A program made the translations under genes and the position numbers. Shown in pieces: positions 27,102 to 34,798 of a DNA stretch of 46,280 nt (position 1 is its first letter; the number at the start of each line of letters is the position of its first letter). Origin of the DNA: Clostridia bacterium (GTDB lineage Bacteria; Bacillota; Clostridia; UBA1381); assembly GCA_017404065.1 (NCBI GenBank), contig JAFRDB010000127.1, forward strand, positions 1-46,280. Direction: 5' to 3'. The notes beneath the pieces are model-generated. The model was not told where the DNA came from. It saw only the letters and a list, made by a program, of their open reading frames with translations, and searched no databases.

Positions 27102-27993
27102 GGCTATAGCCGAGGCTCTTGCTGAGCTGGGTGTTAATGAGGAAGATGTTAATATTGAAGTGATCCAGGAGCCGGCAAAGGGCTTTCTGGGACTTGGCGC
27201 AAAGGAAGCTGTTGTAAAAGTGTCCGTAAAGGGCAGCGATGCGGCAGCGCCGGCAGAGGCGGCGGAAAAAATGACTGCACCTGTTGCAGAGGCAAAGGCG
27301 GAGCCTGTACATAAGCTGCATGTGGATGCGGCGGATACTGCACAGCGCAGATACACAAGTGACAAGCCGGAGGAGAATGCGAAGCAGTTTATTGCGGATG
27401 TTCTCGGCGCAATGGGTTTAGAGGTCAAGGTTGAGGCAAGACTTGAGGATGATGTAATATACATCGAGCTTGAGGGCGAAGATATGGGTATCGTTATAGG
27501 AAAACGCGGTGATACTTTAGACAGCCTTCAGTATCTTACATCACTTGTTGTTAACAGAGGATCGGATAATTATATAAAGGTAACTATAGATACAGAAAAT
27601 TACCGTGAAAAGCGCAAGGAAGCGCTTATAGCGCTGTCAAACAGGCTTGCGGCAAAGGTAGCAAAGAACGGCAGAAAATTCGCGCTTGAGCCGATGAACC
27701 CGTATGAGAGACGCATTATCCATTCAAATCTTCAGGACAATGAGGATGTAACGACATTCTCGGTAGGTCAGGAGCCGTACCGTAAGGTAGTTATCGCGCC
27801 AAAGAACGGCGGACGCCGCGGCGGATACAGAAGCGGCAAAAAAAATCGTCCGCAGGGCGCAAGAAGGCCGAGAGAAGAACAGCCGGAGAGTACAACACCT
27901 TCAGTAACTTATAAGGCGGATTTCAAGCCGCAGCAGCACAAGGCTGAGTATAAGAATTTTGAGGAGTATTTAGCGGCTCATTCAAAGGATTGA
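27043..27993 (+). CDS. jag: RNA-binding protein Jag/KhpB
   Basis: A 316-residue Jag protein: Jag-N domain (about residues 5-60, SIDEAIAEALAELGV and PAKGFLGLGAKEAVV), an acidic alanine-rich linker, a type II KH domain with the GxxG loop in VIGKRGDTLDSLQYLTS, and an R3H domain with MNPYERRIIHSNL. The TTG at 27043 is chosen because GGGGAGG (27030-27036) sits just before it; this places the start inside yidC, in a different frame. The tail is basic and Gln/His-rich. It binds RNA and affects cell elongation and division in other Firmicutes. Confidence 0.92.
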   Translation: MSKFPNQNISTEKRAKSIDEAIAEALAELGVNEEDVNIEVIQEPAKGFLGLGAKEAVVKVSVKGSDAAAPAEAAEKMTAPVAEAKAEPVHKLHVDAADTAQRRYTSDKPEENAKQFIADVLGAMGLEVKVEARLEDDVIYIELEGEDMGIVIGKRGDTLDSLQYLTSLVVNRGSDNYIKVTIDTENYREKRKEALIALSNRLAAKVAKNGRKFALEPMNPYERRIIHSNLQDNEDVTTFSVGQEPYRKVVIAPKNGGRRGGYRSGKKNRPQGARRPREEQPESTTPSVTYKADFKPQQHKAEYKNFEEYLAAHSKD

Positions 27994-28020
27994 TAAAAAG
28001 ACTGTTTGAGTCAACCGAAA

Positions 28021-28078
28021 AAGAAGCTCACCTGCGGGGTATAACGATACCCCGCAGGTGAGCTTCTTTTGTTTTTTT
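28021..28078. terminator. Strong bidirectional terminator
   Basis: A 22-bp perfect stem (28021-28042 with 28047-28068) around an AACG loop is followed by TTGTTTTTTT. It separates jag from the convergent alcohol dehydrogenase. A-rich sequence before the stem serves the minus strand. Confidence 0.92.
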
Positions 28079-28090
28079 CATCTGAAACAG

Positions 28091-29233
28091 TTAATCATAC
28101 ATGTGCTCAAGTATCAGGCATACATCAGCCTTTGAAGGTATGCGCGGGTTTGTTGCGGTGCAGGCATCGGCTATAGCCTTTTCCGCCATTGCCTCCACTG
28201 CGTTCATGTACTCATGCTTTTCCACGCCGCATTGCGAAACGGAGAGGGGTATGTTCATTTCCTTGTTCATAAACTGCACCCAGCCCACAAGGGCGCGGAT
28301 GGTGGTTATTTCGTTAAAGTTGTTCACGCCCAAAAGCTTTGCCACATTGCAGTATTTCTCAACACATTTGGGATATTCCTTCTTGCTCTTTGAGTGCTTG
28401 TTTATCCCTGAGTTGAACTCTATAACGTGCGGAAGCACCATTGCGTTTGCGCGTCCGTGGGGGATATGGAATCTTGCGCCCAGCGCGTGGGCTATGCCGT
28501 GATTGAGACCAAGTGATGCACTGTTAAAGGCAAGTCCGGCAAGGCAGGAGGCAACATGCATCTTTTTGCGCGCGTGTGTATCGTTATTATCGAGATATGA
28601 GCGCAACAGAAAAGTTCCGCAAATCTCTATCGCCTTTTCCGCAAGCGCGGCTGAAAACTCGTTGTTGTTGATGCTGACATAAGCTTCTATAGCATGGGTC
28701 AAAACATCCATGCCTGTATCTGCCGTAACAGATGCGGGAACGCTTTTTACAAGCTCAGCGTCAAGAATAGCCTCTGTCGGGAGCATACTGTCGCTCACGA
28801 GCGGATATTTGATGTTGTTCTGAGTATCCGTCACGACCGCGAAGCTCGTTACCTCCGAGCCTGTGCCGGAGGTCGTGGGGATCGCGATAAGCGCGATATC
28901 CTTGCCGTTCGCTCGCGTACTGAATTCCCGTATGGATTTTGCCGAGTCGATCGCGCTGCCGCCGCCAATCGTGATTACAGCGTCAGGGTTATAGTCCAAA
29001 AGAGCCTTAACGCCTACCTCTATTTTTTCAAGCGGCGGGTCGGGAACCACGTCCGAAAAGATCTTGAAATCTATGAACGCCTGCTGCAGCCGGTCGGTGA
29101 CGTGCGAGAGCATACCGCTCTCACGTATAAACGGATCGGTGATTATAAGCACCTTCTTGTACGGTATATCAATAAGCCTGTCCAGTGCGTTATCGCCGAA
29201 ATATATTTTTGTTCTTATATCAAAGCTTTTCAT
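28091..29233 (-). CDS. Iron-containing alcohol dehydrogenase (PduQ-like)
   Basis: A 380-residue group III alcohol dehydrogenase. The cofactor site is ITIGGGSAIDSAKSIREF, with IPTTSGTGSEVTSFAV after it. Metal ligands lie in DVLTHAIEAYVS and GLNHGIAHALGARFHIPHGRANA (quoted by its histidines H-I-A-H and H-G). The length matches PduQ-type propanol/butanol dehydrogenases, which reduce aldehydes with NAD(P)H; the substrate is not certain. The start at 29233 follows AAGGAG, only 23 bases after the DUF4160 stop, so it may be read with the small genes upstream. Confidence 0.9.
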   Translation of the reverse strand: MKSFDIRTKIYFGDNALDRLIDIPYKKVLIITDPFIRESGMLSHVTDRLQQAFIDFKIFSDVVPDPPLEKIEVGVKALLDYNPDAVITIGGGSAIDSAKSIREFSTRANGKDIALIAIPTTSGTGSEVTSFAVVTDTQNNIKYPLVSDSMLPTEAILDAELVKSVPASVTADTGMDVLTHAIEAYVSINNNEFSAALAEKAIEICGTFLLRSYLDNNDTHARKKMHVASCLAGLAFNSASLGLNHGIAHALGARFHIPHGRANAMVLPHVIEFNSGINKHSKSKKEYPKCVEKYCNVAKLLGVNNFNEITTIRALVGWVQFMNKEMNIPLSVSQCGVEKHEYMNAVEAMAEKAIADACTATNPRIPSKADVCLILEHMYD

Positions 29234-29256
29234 GCGTGTACTCCTTGTATGTTTTT

Positions 29257-29535
29257 TTAGCAGTAAAAGTCAGTTTCACCGAAATGGTCATACCATTTGT
29301 TTATTATATAGTTGCTCCTTGCTTCTATTATTCTGATAATGTTTCGTAAAACATGATCGTCTATTTTCCCGTTATTGTGTGCTAACAGGCATTTGCCGGA
29401 GCGCGTTATCCATACTTTTGTACCTGAAGAGGTCGGTCGCCCTTCGGCGATGTGAACGTGCACAGGTTCCAAGGGTTTGCTTTCGTCAGACCAAAAGTAT
29501 ACCCAGTATGAGCCGACCTTAAAAATTTGCGGCAT
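29257..29535 (-). CDS. DUF4160 family protein
   Basis: A 92-residue protein starting MPQIFKVGSYWVYFWSDE with PVHVHIAEG, the DUF4160 pattern (hydrophobic strand, then an HxH within the first 35 residues). DUF4160 genes often sit beside a small partner and are suspected toxin-antitoxin components, but no activity is established here. The ribosome binding site AAGGAGG lies inside the preceding gene, whose end overlaps it by 17 bases, so they are probably translated in tandem. Confidence 0.7.
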   Translation of the reverse strand: MPQIFKVGSYWVYFWSDESKPLEPVHVHIAEGRPTSSGTKVWITRSGKCLLAHNNGKIDDHVLRNIIRIIEARSNYIINKWYDHFGETDFYC

Positions 29536-29791
29536 TTGCGAAGCCTCCTTCTTTGGAGAATTCTATGATCAAATGCGCTACCGATCCTATCAGATCCTGA
29601 TACTCGGCTATTTCGGGATCGGAGTAGCCGTGTACGTTCTCCCAGCGATATTGCGGGAGAATACACCAGGCGTTATGAAATCCGTCCTTTTCGTCCGGCG
29701 TTTCAACATAGACGCGAACCGAACCGTCCGGCTGCATTTCGGAATGGGTTATCGTAGTATCATCAGGTAATGTCATAAACGGATACATCAT
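29519..29791 (-). CDS. Unknown acidic small protein between NTase and DUF4160
   Basis: A 90-residue acidic protein, not recognised. Visible features are MMYPFMTLPDDTTITHSEM, a DGSVRVYVETPDEKDGFHNA strand-rich region, and a C-terminal helix EIAEYQDLIGSVAHLIIEFS. It lacks the DUF2442 pattern usually paired with DUF4160. The ATG at 29791 is preferred: GAGGTGG lies five bases before it. A GTG three codons upstream would use part of that site. It sits between the nucleotidyltransferase and DUF4160 genes, with a 17-base overlap to the latter. Confidence 0.65.
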   Translation of the reverse strand: MMYPFMTLPDDTTITHSEMQPDGSVRVYVETPDEKDGFHNAWCILPQYRWENVHGYSDPEIAEYQDLIGSVAHLIIEFSKEGGFANAANF

Positions 29792-29824
29792 AAAAACCAC
29801 CTCACTTTTTTAGAGACTATGATC

Positions 29825-30127
29825 TTATTCTTCATATATTGTTACTCCGTCTCTGTTGATCTCGCGCTGTATCATCGAATCGGGTACGATGTGCTTTACA
29901 TCGAACACATCAACATCCTTGTCAAGCGCATTGTGAATGTCTTCAATTAAACCGACAAAGCTCAATCCTCTTAATCCGCTGTCAAGGAGCAGATCAACAT
30001 CGCTTTTTGAATCAGCAAGTCCTTTTGCATAAGAACCAAACAAGGTCGCTTTTTTTATGCGATACCTGTTAAACACAGGATATAAAGCTGATTGAATGTT
30101 ATTTATACTATAAACAGTATCAGTCAT
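29825..30127 (-). CDS. Minimal nucleotidyltransferase (MNT/MntA-like)
   Basis: A 100-residue protein consisting only of a pol-beta-type minimal nucleotidyltransferase domain. It has G31-S32 in LFGSYAKGLAD, catalytic D43 and D45 in SDVDLLLD, and a third acid (D73 or D76) in KDVDVFD. Proteins of this kind usually pair with a HEPN toxin and AMPylate it. No HEPN gene (Rx4-6H) is next to it here; the neighbours are an unknown protein and DUF4160. The start follows AGGAG. It is first in a minus-strand group from a clear promoter. Confidence 0.85.
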   Translation of the reverse strand: MTDTVYSINNIQSALYPVFNRYRIKKATLFGSYAKGLADSKSDVDLLLDSGLRGLSFVGLIEDIHNALDKDVDVFDVKHIVPDSMIQREINRDGVTIYEE

Positions 30128-30162
30128 ATACTATCAACTCCTATAGAACACTTTCTTTACCT

Positions 30163-30191
30163 ATTATACTATGAACCATCAAAAAAATCAA
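30163..30191 (-). promoter_or_regulatory. Sigma-A promoter for the NTase group
   Basis: On the minus strand TTGATT (30191-30186) and TATAAT (30168-30163) have a 17-bp spacer. It is back-to-back with the plus-strand promoter at 30211. Confidence 0.6.
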
Positions 30192-30210
30192 TATATTTTT
30201 TAATTCTCTA

Positions 30211-30239
30211 TTTACAAAATCCATGAAATATGATAATAT
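30211..30239 (+). promoter_or_regulatory. Strong sigma-A promoter for the leader RNA
   Basis: TTTACA (30211-30216) and TAATAT (30234-30239) have a 17-bp spacer, with TGA just before the -10. The predicted start, about seven bases downstream at G30246, is exactly the first base of a 16-bp stem. Confidence 0.65.
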
Positions 30240-30245
30240 AATTCT

Positions 30246-30397
30246 GCTACACAGTTTAATATTGTTTTTTTGCTATACATGTTTTATGTCTGTATGGGAC
30301 AAATTAAATACATTAGTGTCTTGTAAAAGACGCGGATGGATTTGTCATACCTATATGATGTATTTTAATTTGTCTTAAGGGTATTGAACTGTGTAGC
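30246..30397 (+). ncRNA. Candidate structured RNA (orphan leader or 6S-like)
   Basis: The two ends pair perfectly: GCTACACAGTTTAATA (30246-30261) with TATTGAACTGTGTAGC (30382-30397), one G-T pair. A second long stem is GACAAATTAAATACAT (30298-30313) with 30358-30374, allowing one bulge. Small hairpins sit between, one in the left internal loop and one in the end loop. A competing stem joins 30292-30304 with 30340-30350. AAAGACGCGG (30326-30335) can also pair with CCGCGTTTTT (30415-30424), outside the closing stem. It may be a stand-alone rod-like RNA such as 6S, a riboswitch leader for the cohesin genes, or a transposon-like inverted element. I do not recognise a named class. Confidence 0.4.
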
Positions 30398-30426
30398 AAC
30401 TGTAAAAGTCTAAGCCGCGTTTTTAT

Positions 30427-30458
30427 AGTGTACGGTTTATTGACTGTACACTTTTTTT
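30427..30458 (+). terminator. Intrinsic terminator after the structured RNA
   Basis: AGTGTAC (30427-30433) and GTACACT (30446-30452) form the stem; the T-run continues to 30458. It would end a roughly 210-base RNA from the 30211 promoter. Confidence 0.7.
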
Positions 30459-30471
30459 AATACGTTAAACG

Positions 30472-30531
30472 AAAAGCCCGACTGTTGTAGTGGATCATGA
30501 GCGGACCTGCCATCACAACAACGGCTTTTTT
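30472..30531 (+). terminator. Second terminator-like hairpin in the leader
   Basis: AAAAGCC (30472-30478) pairs with GGCTTTT (30523-30529), TGTTGT (30483-30488) with ACAACA (30515-30520), and TGG with CCA. The loop is about 16 bases and a T-run follows. A possible regulated attenuator before the cohesin operon. Confidence 0.6.
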
Positions 30532-30558
30532 ATTTAAGACGAAAGGAAGGTATGTCAA

Positions 30559-30645
30559 ATGGAGCCCATGAAAAATAAGCGTGACGGACCGGGGGATAAT
30601 ACCGGTAAGACAAAATATATAGACAAGGAGGATATTATTTTATGA
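30559..30645 (+). CDS. 28-residue leader ORF coupled to the cohesin/dockerin gene
   Basis: ATG at 30559 lies eight bases after AAGGAAGG. It encodes a hydrophilic 28-residue peptide (MEPMKNKRDGPGDNTGK...) and ends in a TGA that overlaps the next start as ATGA. The ribosome binding site of the large gene (AAGGAGG) lies inside it. It may couple or gate translation of the 1381-residue protein. No family is recognised, and it could be non-functional. Confidence 0.45.
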   Translation: MEPMKNKRDGPGDNTGKTKYIDKEDIIL

Positions 30646-33600
30646 GAATTAAAACATTTAACAAAAAAATCTCATTGCTGTTGGCGGTAGCTATTCTGAT
30701 AAGTGGTTTTGTAGCAATACCAATTACAGCGAGCGCAACAGATAACTTAAAAATATGCGGAGTTGATATAGGTATTAAACCGGGCACACATATGCAATTT
30801 AGTACAGCAGACGGAACAAATTCAGAATCAGGTTATTACTATAAAGGAACATATCTTGCAGCCAGTCAATGTTTTGGCTTTGCAAGATGGGCGCAAATCA
30901 AGCTTTTTGGAAAATCTGATTATAATGGTAGTTATTACAGTGTAAGTGTAAATGGTTCTACGAGTGTGTCAGCAGGAAGTTTGACCACTTCAAATTTGAA
31001 GAGTTTTATTACCGCATCAAAACCGGGAGCACATTTAAGAACATATAAGAACAGCAGTGGGAATGCACATTCAATGGTAATAACAGAAATTACTGATAAA
31101 GGTTTTTCTATTGCTCAGGCGAACGGATCAAATAATAATGAATACAGTAGGTATAAGCAAAATTATGTTGGAACATTTACATATACATGGAGTAGTTATG
31201 TAAACAGCACATATGGCGCAAGAGGAATAAATTATATAAAACTACCCAAAGATTATCCGTATAATACAACCACCAAGCCTGCAACGCCTACGGGGGTGTC
31301 ACATTCGGATGTAACGGCGTCCTCTGTTACGCTCAGCTGGAAAGCAGCAGCGGGAGCAAAGACCTATAGGATAGACAGGCGACCGGCGGGAGATAATACC
31401 TCTTATTCCACCATCGCGAGCGGTATCACCGGTACATCATATACCGACACAAAGAACCTGAGTGCGGGAACGCTTTATTGGTACAGGGTATATGCGGTAA
31501 ACGGCAGCGAGACCTCGGATAAGCCGGATCAGGCACATGGGGTTTATACAAAGATCCCCGCGCCTACTGTCAAGCAAACCGACAATACATCATCAATGAC
31601 AGTGTCATGGAAGCACATAACCGGCACGGGTAGCTACATATTGCTAAGACGCAGATATGACGAGAATGATTATACGGAGATAAAATCCGATATAACCTCC
31701 ACATCATATACCGATACAAAAAATATAGTGTCCGGATTTAAATATTATTACAGAATAAAAGCTGTGAGCTCGGACGGCTCGGCAAAATCGGGAGCTTCGG
31801 AGACCGGCGGCAGCTTCAGCCGTACCGCTGCACCATCAGTGACGGTGGCAAGTCAGAACGCTTTGAACATAAGCTGGAGCGTGATAAAAGGTAATAATAC
31901 ATATCAGTATGCAATACAGCGAAGCGAGAATGGCAGTGATTTCTATGAGGTCGGCAGAACTGCCGGAACAAGCTATACCGATACAGGACTTACGGCAGGT
32001 TCAAAGTATTACTATAGAATCCATGCAATGACAACAGATGGTAATTGGTGTATGACCTCGCAAACAGGCAGCGGCACGACCTCGACCGGGCATGTTCTGG
32101 GAGATAATTTTAAGGCACGTATTACATATGCAAGTAATGGGATGAATGTTACAAAAGATGATGATGATAATGTTACAGTGAGAAGCTATAATGGATCAAA
32201 TAATCAGATATGGCAGTTTATAAAGTTAGCGGACAGCTCGTATCAGATAAAATCAGTTACAGATGGCAAGCTCCTTGATGTTTACGGCTATGGAACGGAA
32301 AAAGGGACGAACGTATTTGCTTGTGAGGATAATGGAACTTATAGCACAAACCAACGCTGGTATATCAGTTTATACAATGGTATGTATCGTTTGAAGCCGG
32401 CATGCTCGGAATGTATGCTTGATGTAACAGGCGGTGGTAATGTAGCAGAAGGAACGAATGTACAGATATATACTTGGCTTGCGGATGGAGCACAGGATTT
32501 CTATATAAATCAAATATATGATTCTGAATCACCAACAATCAACAATTTTCAAGTAACTAATATCAACTCGAATTCATTTAAAATAGAGTGTGACTTGAAT
32601 GATAATATTGGAGTTACCGGAGTAAATGTTAAGATATATGGACGCGGAACGGATCATTGGTTGAATTTGCCTGCAACGAATGGGCATTTCTCCTATGATA
32701 TAAATACAAAGGATTTTGAAGGTCCAGGTACATATGAGGTCAGTTTAAGTGCGTATGACCAAGATGGAAATACTGGTGAGTCACATTATGATGAATCAAG
32801 ATTTGTTAATGCTATAGATTTCGATTCAATTATTGCTCAAAAGACAGAAATATATAATGGACACATTTATCAGCTATACTACGTGGATGGGATGACTTGG
32901 AATGGAGCTGCGAGATTTGCATCAACCTACGGCGGACATCTTGTGACAGTTGCAAATGCAGAAGAAAACGAATTTGTTCGTTCGTTGATTCCAAATGGGA
33001 AAGTAAGCTGTATAGGAGCCAGCGATTGGACTGAAGAAGGGATTTGGAAATGGATCGTGACAGGAGAAACTTTCAATTATGCTAATTGGGATGTAAACGA
33101 GCCTAATAATTTTGATAACAAGGAAACTGTTGCCATTATGGGGGATAATGGTTTTTGGTACGATACAACTGATTCATATGCCGATGACAACCTTTTGTTT
33201 ATCATTGAATATGAGCCTATGATCGAAACGGAACTCGAATATAATGGAAACAAATATCAGCTGTTTAATGCGGCTCCAAGTTGGAGTATAGCAAAGGAAT
33301 ATTGCGAAATGCTTGGCGGTCATTTAGCAACAGTTTCCAATGCCGATGAGAATAAAGCAATATCAAACAATTTGATAAAAAATAAAAGTTATTATTTGGG
33401 AGCAACCGATGCCAAAAATGAAGGTGTTTGGGAATGGGTGACGAACGAATCTTTTGAATATGCATATTGGAACGAAGGAGAGCCAAATAATGAATATAAC
33501 AATGAAAATGTTTTGGAAATAGGCTATTTAGGAAAATGGTATGATATTTCTGATCACTTATATGTAAATGATATAAGAGGCTTTATCTGCGAATTCGAAA

Positions 33601-34787
33601 AAAAGCAGATAGAAAGTATATCACTTGACACGCAGGATAAGGAGCTTGCGATAGGTGAAGAATTTAAGCTTACCGCGTCAGTATATCCCGAAGATATCGA
33701 AAGTGAAGTTCTTGTCTGGACATCATCAAACCCGGCGGTGGCAGAGGTATCCACAGACGGCAGTGTCAAGGCTGTTGGCTATGGCAGCACTGCGATAAAG
33801 GCGGCGGATGGAACGGGTACTGTATTCGATATATGCACTATTACTGTGCCGGAATCTATGCAGGAGCCGGAGGTTGCGGTGGAGAGTATCTCCATAGACA
33901 AGGAGCATATTGAATTAGAGGAAGGTGAATTAGAACAGCTTATTGCTACATTAATGCCGGAGAATGCGTCTAATAAAACGGTGATCTGGACATCATCGGA
34001 TAAATCGGTAGCGGAGGTGGACGAGGACGGCTTCGTATTTGGGATATCGAGGGGTACCGCGACTATAACCGGAACAGTAGCAGATGGTGGGCATAGCGTG
34101 AGTTGTGAAGTCACGGTTATAGATGCAACTTCTGTTATCATTGATGATCCATCGGATGAGGACTCAATAATTATTTCAGCGGACAGTATGCGGGCAAATG
34201 CCGGGGATACAGTAGATATAAAGCTCAGCATATCTAATAATAGGGGCTTTTCAAGTCTTGGAATAGAAGTTGATTATGACAGTGATGTAATGGAGCTTAT
34301 AAATGCTGTTGATGGTGGTGTCGGCGCAAGCTTCACTACTGCGCAGTATTTTACAGCAAAGCCGTACAATATGCAGTGGGACAGCGCGAATAATATTAAC
34401 TTCAACGGCGTGCTTGCCATTCTTACCTTCAGAATGAAGGATAATATAAAGGATGGAGTATATCCTGTTTCCATATCAAGCTACAAGGGTAAGAATGGTG
34501 ATTATGTAGATGGTGCGGATATAAACTATAATGAAGATTTCGAGCCGATTTCGATAGTATATTACGAAGGGGCAGTAACTGTTAGCAGCAGAATGTCCGG
34601 AGATGTGAACGGCGATAACAAAGTGAATAACAAGGACGCTACATGCCTCCTTAGATATCTGGCAGGCTGGGAACAGACGGGAATAGTGACGGAGGCTCTC
34701 GATATTGACGCAAGCGGAAAGATTAACAGCAAGGATGCAACTGTCCTGCTACGGTATATTGCGGGCTGGGATGTTGTGCTTAATTAG
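30642..34787 (+). CDS. Secreted CHAP-like / lectin / cohesin / dockerin multidomain protein
   Basis: A 1381-residue secreted protein, domains in order: signal peptide (1-32); CHAP-like papain-fold domain with C77 in SQCFGFARWAQ and H143 in NAHSMVITEI (about 45-200); three fibronectin III domains (212-301, 302-390, 395-480); ricin-type beta-trefoil (about 483-627); an all-beta domain (630-725); two C-type-lectin domains (737-860, 865-987), each with the EPNN sugar motif; two bacterial Ig-like BIG2 domains (989-1070, 1078-1163); cohesin (1176-1313); dockerin (1316-1381) with two calcium-loop repeats, DVNGDNKVNNKDA and DIDASGKINSKDA. The ATG follows AAGGAGG. It may cut peptidoglycan or protein, or only adhere. 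Having both cohesin and dockerin could allow chain assembly (inferred). Confidence 0.88.
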   Translation: MRIKTFNKKISLLLAVAILISGFVAIPITASATDNLKICGVDIGIKPGTHMQFSTADGTNSESGYYYKGTYLAASQCFGFARWAQIKLFGKSDYNGSYYSVSVNGSTSVSAGSLTTSNLKSFITASKPGAHLRTYKNSSGNAHSMVITEITDKGFSIAQANGSNNNEYSRYKQNYVGTFTYTWSSYVNSTYGARGINYIKLPKDYPYNTTTKPATPTGVSHSDVTASSVTLSWKAAAGAKTYRIDRRPAGDNTSYSTIASGITGTSYTDTKNLSAGTLYWYRVYAVNGSETSDKPDQAHGVYTKIPAPTVKQTDNTSSMTVSWKHITGTGSYILLRRRYDENDYTEIKSDITSTSYTDTKNIVSGFKYYYRIKAVSSDGSAKSGASETGGSFSRTAAPSVTVASQNALNISWSVIKGNNTYQYAIQRSENGSDFYEVGRTAGTSYTDTGLTAGSKYYYRIHAMTTDGNWCMTSQTGSGTTSTGHVLGDNFKARITYASNGMNVTKDDDDNVTVRSYNGSNNQIWQFIKLADSSYQIKSVTDGKLLDVYGYGTEKGTNVFACEDNGTYSTNQRWYISLYNGMYRLKPACSECMLDVTGGGNVAEGTNVQIYTWLADGAQDFYINQIYDSESPTINNFQVTNINSNSFKIECDLNDNIGVTGVNVKIYGRGTDHWLNLPATNGHFSYDINTKDFEGPGTYEVSLSAYDQDGNTGESHYDESRFVNAIDFDSIIAQKTEIYNGHIYQLYYVDGMTWNGAARFASTYGGHLVTVANAEENEFVRSLIPNGKVSCIGASDWTEEGIWKWIVTGETFNYANWDVNEPNNFDNKETVAIMGDNGFWYDTTDSYADDNLLFIIEYEPMIETELEYNGNKYQLFNAAPSWSIAKEYCEMLGGHLATVSNADENKAISNNLIKNKSYYLGATDAKNEGVWEWVTNESFEYAYWNEGEPNNEYNNENVLEIGYLGKWYDISDHLYVNDIRGFICEFEKKQIESISLDTQDKELAIGEEFKLTASVYPEDIESEVLVWTSSNPAVAEVSTDGSVKAVGYGSTAIKAADGTGTVFDICTITVPESMQEPEVAVESISIDKEHIELEEGELEQLIATLMPENASNKTVIWTSSDKSVAEVDEDGFVFGISRGTATITGTVADGGHSVSCEVTVIDATSVIIDDPSDEDSIIISADSMRANAGDTVDIKLSISNNRGFSSLGIEVDYDSDVMELINAVDGGVGASFTTAQYFTAKPYNMQWDSANNINFNGVLAILTFRMKDNIKDGVYPVSISSYKGKNGDYVDGADINYNEDFEPISIVYYEGAVTVSSRMSGDVNGDNKVNNKDATCLLRYLAGWEQTGIVTEALDIDASGKINSKDATVLLRYIAGWDVVLN

Positions 34788-34798
34788 GGGGGATAGAC

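Noticed and set aside
30246..30397. Cyclic di-GMP riboswitch
   Set aside because: Its location before an adhesin made this attractive, but the conserved class I or II core sequences are absent.
30246..30397. Simple MITE
   Set aside because: The inverted ends fit, but there is no target duplication, and the promoter is placed exactly so that transcription starts at the stem. I kept it as an RNA candidate with MITE as an alternative.
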